The notes below the pieces were generated by a model that ran no database searches, was not told where the DNA came from, and worked only from the letters and a program-made list of their open reading frames with translations. The position numbers and the translations under genes are program-made. Below are positions 14,962-23,300 of a stretch of 33,771 nt of DNA, piece after piece. The stretch covers positions 1-33,771 of the forward strand of contig MUNB01000170.1 of assembly GCA_002154345.1 (NCBI GenBank), given 5' to 3'. The number at the start of each line of letters is the position of its first letter. The first letter of the stretch is position 1. The stretch is from Streptomyces griseus (GTDB taxonomy: Bacteria > Actinomycetota > Actinomycetes > Streptomycetales > Streptomycetaceae).

Positions 14962-16861
14962 GCGGCCCGGCCGCCACGGCCGCACGGGCGGGCGCGGCGG
15001 CCCGGTCCGGTACGCCACCGGCCTGATCGGGTACGCCACCGGCGCCCGCCCCGCCGTCCCGTCCCGACGCCCCCCGCTCGCGGGCGTACAGGCCGAGCAG
15101 GCGCGGCACTTCGTACAGCGCGGCGTGCGCGGTGACCTCTCCGGCGGGCGAGGTCACCGCACCGGCGTCGATCAGCGACTCCACGGCCCGGATCGCCGTC
15201 CGCTCCTCGCAGCCCAGCGCCGTCGTGGCCCGGTCCAGGGTGAAGCCCCCGGCCTCGGCGAGCCCGGCCAGCCGGCCCAGCACCCACCGGTCGCCGTCCG
15301 CCAGGTCCTGCCAGCCGGACGCGATCCGGTGGCGTACGGAGACGTCCCCGGCGACCAGTTCGTCCAGCGCGGCCGACGGATCCTCCAGCCGGGCCGCGTA
15401 CTCCGCCAGCGGGAGATGCCGCAGCACCGCCAGCCGCATTCCGCTCACCTCCACCGCGAGCGGCAGCGCCCCGCAGGCCCGGACGATCCGCAACGCCGCC
15501 GCCGGGTCGGTCCGCAGCCGCCCGATCCCGATCAGCTTGCCCAGCAGCTCCAGGGCCTCGCTGTCCGCCAGCACGGGCAGCGCGATCCGGTGCACCGGGG
15601 CGAGCCCGGCCAACTGCCCCCGGGCGGTGACCAGTACGGAGCAAGCGCCCGACCGGGGCAGCAGCCCCCGTACGGACGCCTCGTCCGGTACGCCGTCCAG
15701 CACGACCAGCGCCCGGTGCCGGGCCAGCCACTCCTGCCAGGCGTCCTCGGGGGCGGCGTTCCCCTCCGGCACCCCGCACAGCCGGCCCAGCTCCGCCAGG
15801 ATCTCCGTCCGGCCGCGCGCCGTGCCGTTCTCCCGGCGCACCCGCACCTGGACGCGGCCGTCGGGGAACCGGTCGGCGAGCAGATGGGCCGCCCGGACCG
15901 CCAGCGCCGACTTCCCCGCACCGGCCGGGCCCGAGACGACCACCACACGCTCCTCGCCGCCCAGCACATCGAGCAGATCGCGCAGTTCCTCGCGGCGGCC
16001 GGTGAAGGCCCCGGTACAGGCGGGCAGCGCCACCGCGCTCACCGTTTCCCGGGCGGCGGCGGGCCGCCGGGCCTCGCGCCCCCGGCCGAGCATCGAGCGG
16101 TAGAGCGCCGCCATCGCCGGACTCGGCTCCAGGCCCAACTCCCGTGCCATCAGCTGCCGGTAGTCGTCGTACACCGCCAGCGCCTCGGCCTGCCGGCCGG
16201 ACTGGTGCAGCGAGTTCATCCAGGCGGCCCGCAGCCGCTCCCGCAGCGGATGGCGCTCCACCAGGTCCCGCAGCCCGTCCACCGCGACGGCCGCCCGGCC
16301 CAGTTCGATCTCGGCCTCCGCCCAGTCCTCGTAGACCGTCAGACAGCGGGCCTCCAGCCGGTCCGCCTCCTCGGCCACCCCGGCGGAGTCCCGCAGATCG
16401 TTCAGCGGCGGCCCCTCCCAGAGGTCCAGCGCCTCCCGCAACAGCCGGGCGGCGGACCGCAGATCGCCCCGCCCGGCCTCCGCCCGGCCCGCCCGGGCCA
16501 GCGACCCGAAGCGCAGGGTGTCCAGCTCGCCCTCGGCGATCCGCAGCTGATAGCCCCCGCAGCCGTGCACCACCCGGTCCCGGCCCCCGTCCCCGGCCGG
16601 ACCGAGCAGGGCGCGGGCGGCACTGACGTACACCTGGAGGTTCTTGCGGGCGGTGCGCGGCGGGTCGTCCGGCCACACCGCGTCGGTCAACACATCGACC
16701 GGTACGGGGGTGTTGGGGCGGGCCAGCAAGGTGGCGAGGACCAGGCGCTGTTTTCGCGGGCCGAGCGGCAGCTCGCGGCCGTCCAGCCGGGCCGTGAGCG
16801 GGCCGAGCAGCGAGAAGTACACCGCACCTGCGGAACCGGTACGGGCGGGAGGTCGGGTCAT
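14948..16861 (-). CDS. SARP/AfsR-type activator with NB-ARC ATPase domain
   Basis: A 637-aa regulator. An OmpR-like winged-helix DNA-binding domain (about 10-105; GPLTARLDGRELPLGPRKQ to LQVYVSAARALLG) is followed by a bacterial transcriptional activation domain (about 110-255). An NB-ARC ATPase comes next, with Walker A SGPAGAGKSALAVR and Walker-B-like ALVVLDG, and a winged-helix end. AfsR itself is about 990 aa with TPRs. This one stops after the ATPase, so it is a short SARP. The ATG at 16861 is set by GGAGG 8 nt upstream; the longer in-frame reading from 17500 is rejected because it would overlap the LAL gene. SARPs activate antibiotic clusters by binding short direct repeats, and the 11-bp-spaced ATACCG sites in this locus are the obvious targets. 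Confidence 0.92.
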   Translation of the reverse strand: MTRPPARTGSAGAVYFSLLGPLTARLDGRELPLGPRKQRLVLATLLARPNTPVPVDVLTDAVWPDDPPRTARKNLQVYVSAARALLGPAGDGGRDRVVHGCGGYQLRIAEGELDTLRFGSLARAGRAEAGRGDLRSAARLLREALDLWEGPPLNDLRDSAGVAEEADRLEARCLTVYEDWAEAEIELGRAAVAVDGLRDLVERHPLRERLRAAWMNSLHQSGRQAEALAVYDDYRQLMARELGLEPSPAMAALYRSMLGRGREARRPAAARETVSAVALPACTGAFTGRREELRDLLDVLGGEERVVVVSGPAGAGKSALAVRAAHLLADRFPDGRVQVRVRRENGTARGRTEILAELGRLCGVPEGNAAPEDAWQEWLARHRALVVLDGVPDEASVRGLLPRSGACSVLVTARGQLAGLAPVHRIALPVLADSEALELLGKLIGIGRLRTDPAAALRIVRACGALPLAVEVSGMRLAVLRHLPLAEYAARLEDPSAALDELVAGDVSVRHRIASGWQDLADGDRWVLGRLAGLAEAGGFTLDRATTALGCEERTAIRAVESLIDAGAVTSPAGEVTAHAALYEVPRLLGLYARERGASGRDGGAGAGGVPDQAGGVPDRAAAPARAAVAAGPLSPG

Positions 16862-16997
16862 CAGCGGGCCTCCGGAAACGGGGGACGGGCGGCGGAGTGG
16901 GCCGTACGCACGCCCCGATCCTGCTGCCGGTCCGGCCCCCGCACATCGGGGCCCCGCCCGCATTTTCCGCCCGAGCACCCGACTGAAACCGCCCGAC

Positions 16998-17027
16998 GCC
17001 CCCATGTTGCCCGCGTCGGCCCCCATG
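16998..17027 (-). promoter_or_regulatory. Paired ATGGGGGC boxes upstream of the SARP gene
   Basis: GCCCCCATG occurs at 16998-17006 and GCCCCCAT at 17019-17026, a direct repeat with a 21-bp period (two helical turns), in the 206-bp gene-free stretch between the LAL stop and the SARP start. On the coding strand the copies read CATGGGGGCG and CATGGGGGCC. The same ATGGGGGCG string appears inside an inverted repeat in front of lanM (23879-23897). I see no clear -10 in this stretch. Confidence 0.5.
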
Positions 17028-17067
17028 GCCCGGGTGCACAGGTTCCGCCCGCCCCTGACGCGAGGCC

Positions 17068-20001
17068 TCAGACCGCCTCGCCGGCGCACTCGGCCGCGAA
17101 CTCGCACAGCGCCGCCCGGTCCGCGCGCCCCGTCTTGCTGAGCAGGCTGGCCATGTGCTTCTCCACCGTGCGCGGCGAGATGGACAGCCGCCGGGCGATC
17201 TGCTGGTTCCCGGGCCGCTCCGGCAGCAGCACGAACACCTCGTACTCGCGCGGCGTCACCCCGCTGGTCCGCAGCGGCGACGGGATCCGGTCCCAGCCGC
17301 CCCGGTGCTGGCCCACACTCGCCCCGGCCTGCCGCAGCGCCGCCCGGCACGCGGAGGCGACCGGCTGCACCCCGGCCCCGTAGAAGTACTCCTCGGCGGT
17401 CCGCAGCCACGCCACCGGCTCGCCCCACCCGTCCGCGCGGGCCGCGTCCGCGACCAGCCGCAGCCCCAGGTGGTGGGCGACCGGGAAGGGCGCGGAACAC
17501 GCCCCGAAGGACGCCATCAGCCGGGCCGCCCCGGCCGGGTCACCCGCCCGCCCCAGCAGCACCGCGTCGGCCAGCTCCAGGAACTGCCGGTTCCAGGCGA
17601 GGCAGCCGCCCGGAGCCGCCCGCGCCTCCTCCAGCTCCGCCCGGTCCGCCTCGCCCGCCAGGACCCGCAGCAGCGGGCGCAGCCCGTACCGCCCGCTCAG
17701 GTAGTAGTAGCTCGGATGGTCCAACTCCCAGGCCAGCGCCTCGTCCAGACCGGCCGCCGCCCGCTCCCGGTCCTCCTCCAGCAGCGCCCCGAACGCCCGG
17801 CACAGCCCCGACCGGAGCGGCACCAGCAGCGACTGCTCGCCCCCGGCCCGCCGGAACGCGGCCAGCGCCCGGTCCATCTCCCGCCGCCGCCCCCGGTGCG
17901 CGGCCATCGTCGCCCCGGCCAGCAGCAGATAGCGGTGGGCCGACAGATCGCCGACCCGGGCGCTGGCCTCCGCCGAGCGGTCGACGATCTCCTGCGCCTC
18001 CTCCCACCGGGCGCACAGCACCGCGTTCATGGCGAGCAGCCCGTCGACCGTACGGGTCAGGAGCAGCGCGCCCAGTTCGGTGGCGGCCGCCCGGGCGGAG
18101 AGCAGCCGGGAGGCGTCCCCGGTGCGCATGAACGCGTTGGCGCCGAGCCGCACCAGCGCCTCCACCCGCCAGACCGGCAGGGCGTGTTCGGTGGAGATCG
18201 ACAGCATCCGCTCCAGTGCGGCGTCCGCGGCGTCGAAGCCCTCCTCGCGCCGCAGCAGCGCCAGCAACTGCCAGGCCTGGCAGGCGACCACGGGCAGCCC
18301 TTCGGCCTCGGCGGTCTCCGCCGCCTCCCGCACGGCCTGCTCGGCCTCCGCCGGGTCCGGGGGCTTCTGCCCGGGGCCGGGCTCATGGCCGGGAAGCAGG
18401 GACAGATAGCCGTCGACCACCGCGAGCGCGGCCCGGCGGCCGGGCGGCGGCGACGCGCCGAGCAGGGCCCGGGCCGCCTCCACCTGGAGCGCCGCGTCGG
18501 CGGTGCGCTCCGCCATGACCGCCGCCCAGGCCAGCTCGACATGGGTTTGGCCGCGCCGGGCGGCGGCCTCGGAACGCGCCGGAACCGGCGGCAGCGCGTC
18601 CGCCAGCGCCAGCGCGCCGTCCAGATCGCCGCCCTCGGCCCGGGCCACCGCCAACGACTCGGCGACGGCGGCCCGGTCGCCCTCGGCGGCCAGCGGGTGC
18701 GCCCGCTCCAGCAGCACCACGGCCGAGCCGTGCGCCCCCGAAGCGAGCATCCGTCTGCCCGCCTCCGCGAACTGGCGGGCCGCCCCCGTCCGGTTGCCCG
18801 CGGCCAGCTGCAACGACGCCACGAGCTGCCGCCCGTCCTCGTCCAGCGGCTCCCCGGAGTGCTCGATGGCCCCGGCGGCGCGGCGGGCCAGCGAGGCGCG
18901 TTCGGCCGGGGCCAGCGAGGAGATCAGAGCCTCGGCGGTGAGCGAGTGCCGGAAGGTGTAGCGGTCGGGGGCCGCGCCGTCCGGGGCGATGACACCGGCC
19001 TCCACCGCGGACCGCAGATGGGTGAACAGGGCCCGGTCCTCGAAACCGGTGACGGTCTGGAGCACGGTCACCGAGAACTGGCTGCCCAGAGTGGCCGACG
19101 CCAGTAAGAGGTCCCGCACCGGTTCGTCCAGCCGCTCCAGCCTGCGCGCCCAGCTGCGGACGATGTCCGAGGGGACCGCGGCGTCGGGCTGTTCCGCCGC
19201 CTCCCACCCGTCGTCGGTCCGCCGGAGCCGGCCGGTGTCCAGCAGGTCGGCCAACAGCACTTCCAGCAGGTACGGGTTGCCCGCGGCGCGTTCGGCCAGC
19301 CGCCGGTGCACCGCCTCGGGTATCTCCTGGGGCCGCGCCTCCAGACAGGCGCCGGTCAGCGCCCGCACCTGGGCGTCGGGCAGCGGGCCCAGCTCCCGCA
19401 CGGAGGCGGTGTGGCGGCGCTCGGCGGAGCGTACGAGGTCCAGTGCGGCGCCCGGTTCCGGGCGCAGGGTGCCCAGGAACAGGATCGGCAGATCGGCGAG
19501 GTTGTCGATGACGTACTCGACGACCGCGACGGTCTCCGTGTCGCAGTCGTGCAGATCCTCCAGCAGGATCGCGCAGCCCGCCTCCCGGCCCAGCACGGAC
19601 AGCAGCCGCAGCAGCGCCTCGGCCAGCTCGACGACCGTCTCCGGATAGCCCGGCGACCCGCCCTTGCGCCACTCCGGGACCAGCCGGGCCAGCGCCGGAT
19701 GGTACGGCGCGAGCTCCGGATCGGTCGGGGTGCCCGCCGCCCGGAACCGCGAGGCCAGCGCCTCCGCGAGCGGGCGGAACGGGACGACGAGCCCGGTCGA
19801 GGTGGCCCGGCCGCGCAGCACCGGCATGCCCGCCCCGTAGGCCCGGTAGGCGCATTCGCCCACCAGCCGGGACTTTCCGATACCGGCTTCCCCGACGAAG
19901 AACAGCGCGCGCCCCGAACGCCGTTGTACGGCGTCCAGGGCGCTGCTCAGCAGTCCGATCTGCTCGTCCCGCCCGACGATGACCGGCGAAGTGGCTCGCA
20001 T
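17068..20001 (-). CDS. LAL-type LuxR regulator with one TTA codon
   Basis: A 977-aa large ATP-binding regulator of the LuxR family. The N-terminal AAA ATPase has Walker A FVGEAGIGKSRLVG (about 36-49) and Walker B-like CAILLEDLHD. A long helical, TPR-like middle follows. The C-terminal LuxR HTH (about 915-965) reads VTPREYEVFVLL, NQQIARRLSISPRTVEKHMA. Leu299 is encoded by TTA (19105-19107). In Streptomyces this rare codon needs the bldA tRNA, which ties expression to development. An in-frame TAA lies 9 nt upstream of the ATG and there is no Shine-Dalgarno, but a -10-like TAATGT sits 6 nt before the start, so the message may be leaderless. It probably activates this cluster. Confidence 0.92.
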   Translation of the reverse strand: MRATSPVIVGRDEQIGLLSSALDAVQRRSGRALFFVGEAGIGKSRLVGECAYRAYGAGMPVLRGRATSTGLVVPFRPLAEALASRFRAAGTPTDPELAPYHPALARLVPEWRKGGSPGYPETVVELAEALLRLLSVLGREAGCAILLEDLHDCDTETVAVVEYVIDNLADLPILFLGTLRPEPGAALDLVRSAERRHTASVRELGPLPDAQVRALTGACLEARPQEIPEAVHRRLAERAAGNPYLLEVLLADLLDTGRLRRTDDGWEAAEQPDAAVPSDIVRSWARRLERLDEPVRDLLLASATLGSQFSVTVLQTVTGFEDRALFTHLRSAVEAGVIAPDGAAPDRYTFRHSLTAEALISSLAPAERASLARRAAGAIEHSGEPLDEDGRQLVASLQLAAGNRTGAARQFAEAGRRMLASGAHGSAVVLLERAHPLAAEGDRAAVAESLAVARAEGGDLDGALALADALPPVPARSEAAARRGQTHVELAWAAVMAERTADAALQVEAARALLGASPPPGRRAALAVVDGYLSLLPGHEPGPGQKPPDPAEAEQAVREAAETAEAEGLPVVACQAWQLLALLRREEGFDAADAALERMLSISTEHALPVWRVEALVRLGANAFMRTGDASRLLSARAAATELGALLLTRTVDGLLAMNAVLCARWEEAQEIVDRSAEASARVGDLSAHRYLLLAGATMAAHRGRRREMDRALAAFRRAGGEQSLLVPLRSGLCRAFGALLEEDRERAAAGLDEALAWELDHPSYYYLSGRYGLRPLLRVLAGEADRAELEEARAAPGGCLAWNRQFLELADAVLLGRAGDPAGAARLMASFGACSAPFPVAHHLGLRLVADAARADGWGEPVAWLRTAEEYFYGAGVQPVASACRAALRQAGASVGQHRGGWDRIPSPLRTSGVTPREYEVFVLLPERPGNQQIARRLSISPRTVEKHMASLLSKTGRADRAALCEFAAECAGEAV

Positions 20002-20015
20002 GGCCGCACATTACT

Positions 20016-20059
20016 GGAGTGACAACTCCCACGGCAGCGGACCAATTCGGCTCAATTGG
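20016..20059 (-). promoter_or_regulatory. Palindromes and leaderless promoter candidate of the LAL gene
   Basis: Two inverted repeats lie directly upstream of the LAL start: GGAGT-GACA-ACTCC (20016-20029) and CCAATT-CGGCTC-AATTGG (20042-20059). The latter is strikingly AT-rich for this DNA. On the minus strand TAATGT (20013-20008) followed by six bases and ATG has the geometry of a leaderless promoter. A weak terminator of the upstream peptide gene is the alternative reading of the larger palindrome. Confidence 0.45.
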
Positions 20060-20080
20060 CGTCGAGTTGGCCGGATCCGG

Positions 20081-20278
20081 TCACCACGGGGCCGTCATGG
20101 TGGTCCAGGGGAGGTCGTGGCTGTAGCCGCTCTCGCCCTCCGAGGCGCTGAGGAGTCTGCTGCGCGCACCGAGGCCTCCGGTGGAGCCCAAGGAGATCTG
20201 CCCGGCCGGGTGTTCGGGCGAGCCCTCGTGCGCGATGTCGCCGGACGCCTGCAGGGCCGATTCGCGGAACTGCTTCAT
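20081..20278 (-). CDS. 65-aa cysteine-free candidate precursor for LanM
   Basis: A 65-aa peptide encoded 97 bp downstream of lanM on the same strand. It starts MKQFRESALQASGDIAHEGS, has a Gly-rich middle (GQISLGSTGGLGARSRLLSA) and ends SEGESGYSHDLPWTTMTAPW. Codon use is strongly high-GC3, and AAAGGA lies about 11 nt before the ATG, so it is very probably a real gene. Its size, place beside lanM and Ser/Thr-rich tail fit a class II precursor, but it has no cysteine at all, so no lanthionine can form within it. LanM might only dehydrate it, the Dha/Dhb might react with another nucleophile, or the true LanM substrate lies elsewhere. I do not recognise the family. Confidence 0.75.
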   Translation of the reverse strand: MKQFRESALQASGDIAHEGSPEHPAGQISLGSTGGLGARSRLLSASEGESGYSHDLPWTTMTAPW

Positions 20279-20320
20279 CTCTGCCTCATCCTTTGTTGGT
20301 CGGTGCGGTGATCAGCAACG

Positions 20321-20360
20321 GTGCGTGGTCATCGGGAACGGTGCGTGGTCATCGGGAACG
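20321..20360. repeat. 20-bp tandem repeat between lanM and the 65-aa gene
   Basis: The unit GTGCGTGGTCATCGGGAACG occurs twice without gap (20321-20340, 20341-20360). It is preceded by AACG and followed by GTGGTCGGGG, so partial units extend both sides. It occupies much of the 97-bp spacer between the lanM stop and the small peptide gene, where it could serve as a regulator site or affect mRNA folding. Confidence 0.8.
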
Positions 20361-20375
20361 GTGGTCGGGGGTGGG

Positions 20376-23300
20376 TCAGGGCGCCCGGGAAGGGCGCAGG
20401 AGCAGGGCGGAGCCGATCCGGTCGGGGAACCCGGCCCGGAGCAGCCCGTGCCCGATCCCGGAGAGCCCGGTGAGCAGCCCCGGGTGCGGCACCCGGCCGG
20501 GCGTCCCGCACTGCGGTCCGGCCCGGTCCGCGGCGGCCAGCAGCGTCCCGGCCCGGCGTACCCACGCGGGCCGTGCGGCGGGCAGCGCCCGGTGGCCGAG
20601 GAGTTCGAGCAGCCCCGACTCGCCGTGGCACAGGCTGTCGTCGGCGAGCGGACCGATGTCCGCCAGTTCGCCGGAGCGCGCCGCCAGCCAGCCGGCCAGC
20701 TCCGGGTCCGCCAGCGCGTCGTGGCTGTCCGCGACCGCCAGCGCGATCCCGGCCGCCCCGTCGCACCAGGCGGGCCCGGCGGCCGGATCCGTGGGTTTCG
20801 CCGCCGCGGCTTCCGTCGGGGCGGCGGCTTCGCCGTCCGCTCCGGCAAGGGCTCCGGGGTTCGCCAGGGCGGTGGTACCGCCGGCCGCTCCGGCGGTGGC
20901 GCCGCCAAGGGCTCCGCCGGTGGCCCCGGGAACGTTCCGGCCTGCCGCCCCGGCTTCCGCGAGGGCCGTCGCCCGGCGCAACGCCCGCAGCCCGGCGTTC
21001 CGGTGCCGTACGTCGCCCCCGGCCCCGGCGAACCGCAGCAGCGCCCAGCCGATCCCCGCCGCCCCGTCGGCGAAGCCCGCGGAGTCGGGGAGCGGGGCGG
21101 CGGCGATCCGCTCGGCGCAGCGCTCGGCGCCACGCCAGGCCTCCGGGCGGCCGGTGACGCGGTACACCGCGAGCAGCGAGACCAGCCCGCCCGCCACCCC
21201 GCCGCGCACCCCGTACCCGTCCTCGGCCATGCTCGCCGCGCAGCTCAGCCGGATGGCCGGACCCGCGAGCTCCAGGATCTCCCGGTCGCCCAGCAGCGTG
21301 CCCACCTCGGTCAGCGCGTACGCGATGCCGCCGAGGCCCGCGAAGGCGCCGGAGCCCAGGGGGCCGAGCTCGTCGGCCCGCCCGTGCAGCGCGTCCAGCA
21401 GCCCCGGGACCGGGGCGAGCGCCTCACGGGCCGCCTCCGCGTACCGGGCGGCGCCGGTGAGCGCCGCCAGCTGGGCGAGGAAGAGTGCGGGGCCGGTGTA
21501 GCCGCCCGCGAGGTCCGCCGCCATCGGCGTCAGCCGCCAGTAGCGTTCGCCGAGCAGTTCGAGGCCGATCCAGTTGGTGCGGCCCTCGTGCCGGTAGGCG
21601 AGCGAGACGAGCTGGTCGCCCACCGACCGTGCGGCGGACAGCAGTTGCTCGGGCTCCGGCGCGGTCGCCGCGCTCGGGGCCCGGCCGCCCGGAACCGCCC
21701 GGTGCGGCGGCTCGGGCGAGGTGCTCACCATGGCGGCCCGGATGATCCGTTCCTGGTCCTGCCGGTCCACGGTGTCCATCGCGCGCACCTTCGCCTCGAC
21801 GCGCGCCAGCCCGCTGAGGAGGGCCGGATCGCGCGGGGCCGCGGCAGGGCGGGGCCGGGCCGGGGCGGTGTCGTGCGAGGAGAGGTCGGGGGCCGGCCCC
21901 GCGACCGTACGGCCGGTGCCGCTCCACAGCTCCGTGCCGCCCGGCCGGGTGCAGAACACCGGCACATCACCGGACCACAGCTCCGCGATCTCCTCGTCCT
22001 CCACCCCGGGCAGCGCGGGCACGCCCAGGAGCGGGGTGCGCAGCAGCGACAGCACCTGGTGCCGTTCGGCGGCGTCCCGCATCAGATCGGGGTGGGTCGA
22101 CTCGTCCAGCAGCGTCGTGTACGTCCAGGTCGGGCGCGGCACGACCCGTACCTCGTCGGCGCCGAAGAGCCACAACAGCCCTCCCTCGCCCAGGAGTTCG
22201 TTCCGATGCTCGCTGATCGCGTTGTACCCGGCGCGGAATCCGTCGCAGAGGGCGTCGGTGTACGCGGAGGGGTCGGCCGCCACGCCGCCCAGCCGGGGCC
22301 GGTTGGCGGACTCGGTGAACCGGCCCGCCCGCCGCACCAGCCGCATCCGGTCGGTTCCGGGATCCGCCCAGTCGGCGGTCTCGATCGGCGACGAGGCGGC
22401 CCGGCCGCCGCCGATGGCGGACATGTCGAGCGCGGACGTGTCCCCGACGAGCAACTGCGGGAGCAGGCCCACCCGGTGGACCGAGTCGTGCAGGGCGCGG
22501 GCGGCCGGATCGGTGGAACCGGCGGGCCCCAGCGGCGGGTGGAACAGGGTCTCCACGTCGACCAGGACCGGGTGCGGGCCGCAGGCGATCAGGTTCTCGT
22601 GGTGCAGATCCGTACCGTCCAGCGCGTGCAGCAGGGCCAGCAGGGCGCCCTGCCGCCGGTAGAACCGCCGGGTCTCCGTCACCGAGGCACAGGGCCGCTC
22701 CTCGACGAACTCGGCCCAGCCGTACTCTCCCCGGTCCAGCACCCGCAGCACCCGCAGCGCGGGAGCGCCCGGCAGCGAACCGAACCACTCGGCAAGGGTG
22801 TTGAAGTGCCGGTGCGCCGCGAGCGGGCGCGGCTTGTAGACCAGCCGGGTGCCGTCGGCGAACCGCAGCAGCATCACCGACCGGCCTCCGCGATGACTGT
22901 CGCCCGCCCCGGCCTCGACGCCGGTGAGCACCCCGGGTCCCGCGCTCCCGCCGAGCGCCCCGTCCGGAGCGCCGGCCCGGTGGCCGAGCACCCCGGCAGG
23001 GGCGAGCAGGTGCCGGTCGGCGGCGAGCCGTACGACCATCTCCGCGAACGCGTCGCCCGCGTTCAGGCAGGCCGTGGCGAGGAGGCGGGCCAGCACGGGG
23101 TAGCCGGTGACGAGTTCGGCGAGCCCGTCACGCCGGGCGGTCAGCCGCACGAAGTCCCGGAAGCGCTCCTCGGTCCCCGCCCCGCTCAACCGGCCCAGCC
23201 GCCGCGCCTCGTGCAGCTCCGTCACGAGGGTGCGCGCCGCGATCCGGCAGAGCCGACGCGTCAACTGCCGCCGGAAGTCGCCGAGTACGGTCGAGGAACC

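Noticed and set aside
16862-17500. Extension of the SARP into the LAL gene
   Set aside because: It would overlap the conserved LuxR HTH coding region, and the ATG at 16861 has a GGAGG ribosome site.
20321-20360. CRISPR or attachment site
   Set aside because: Only two contiguous copies with no integrase, tRNA or cas gene nearby.
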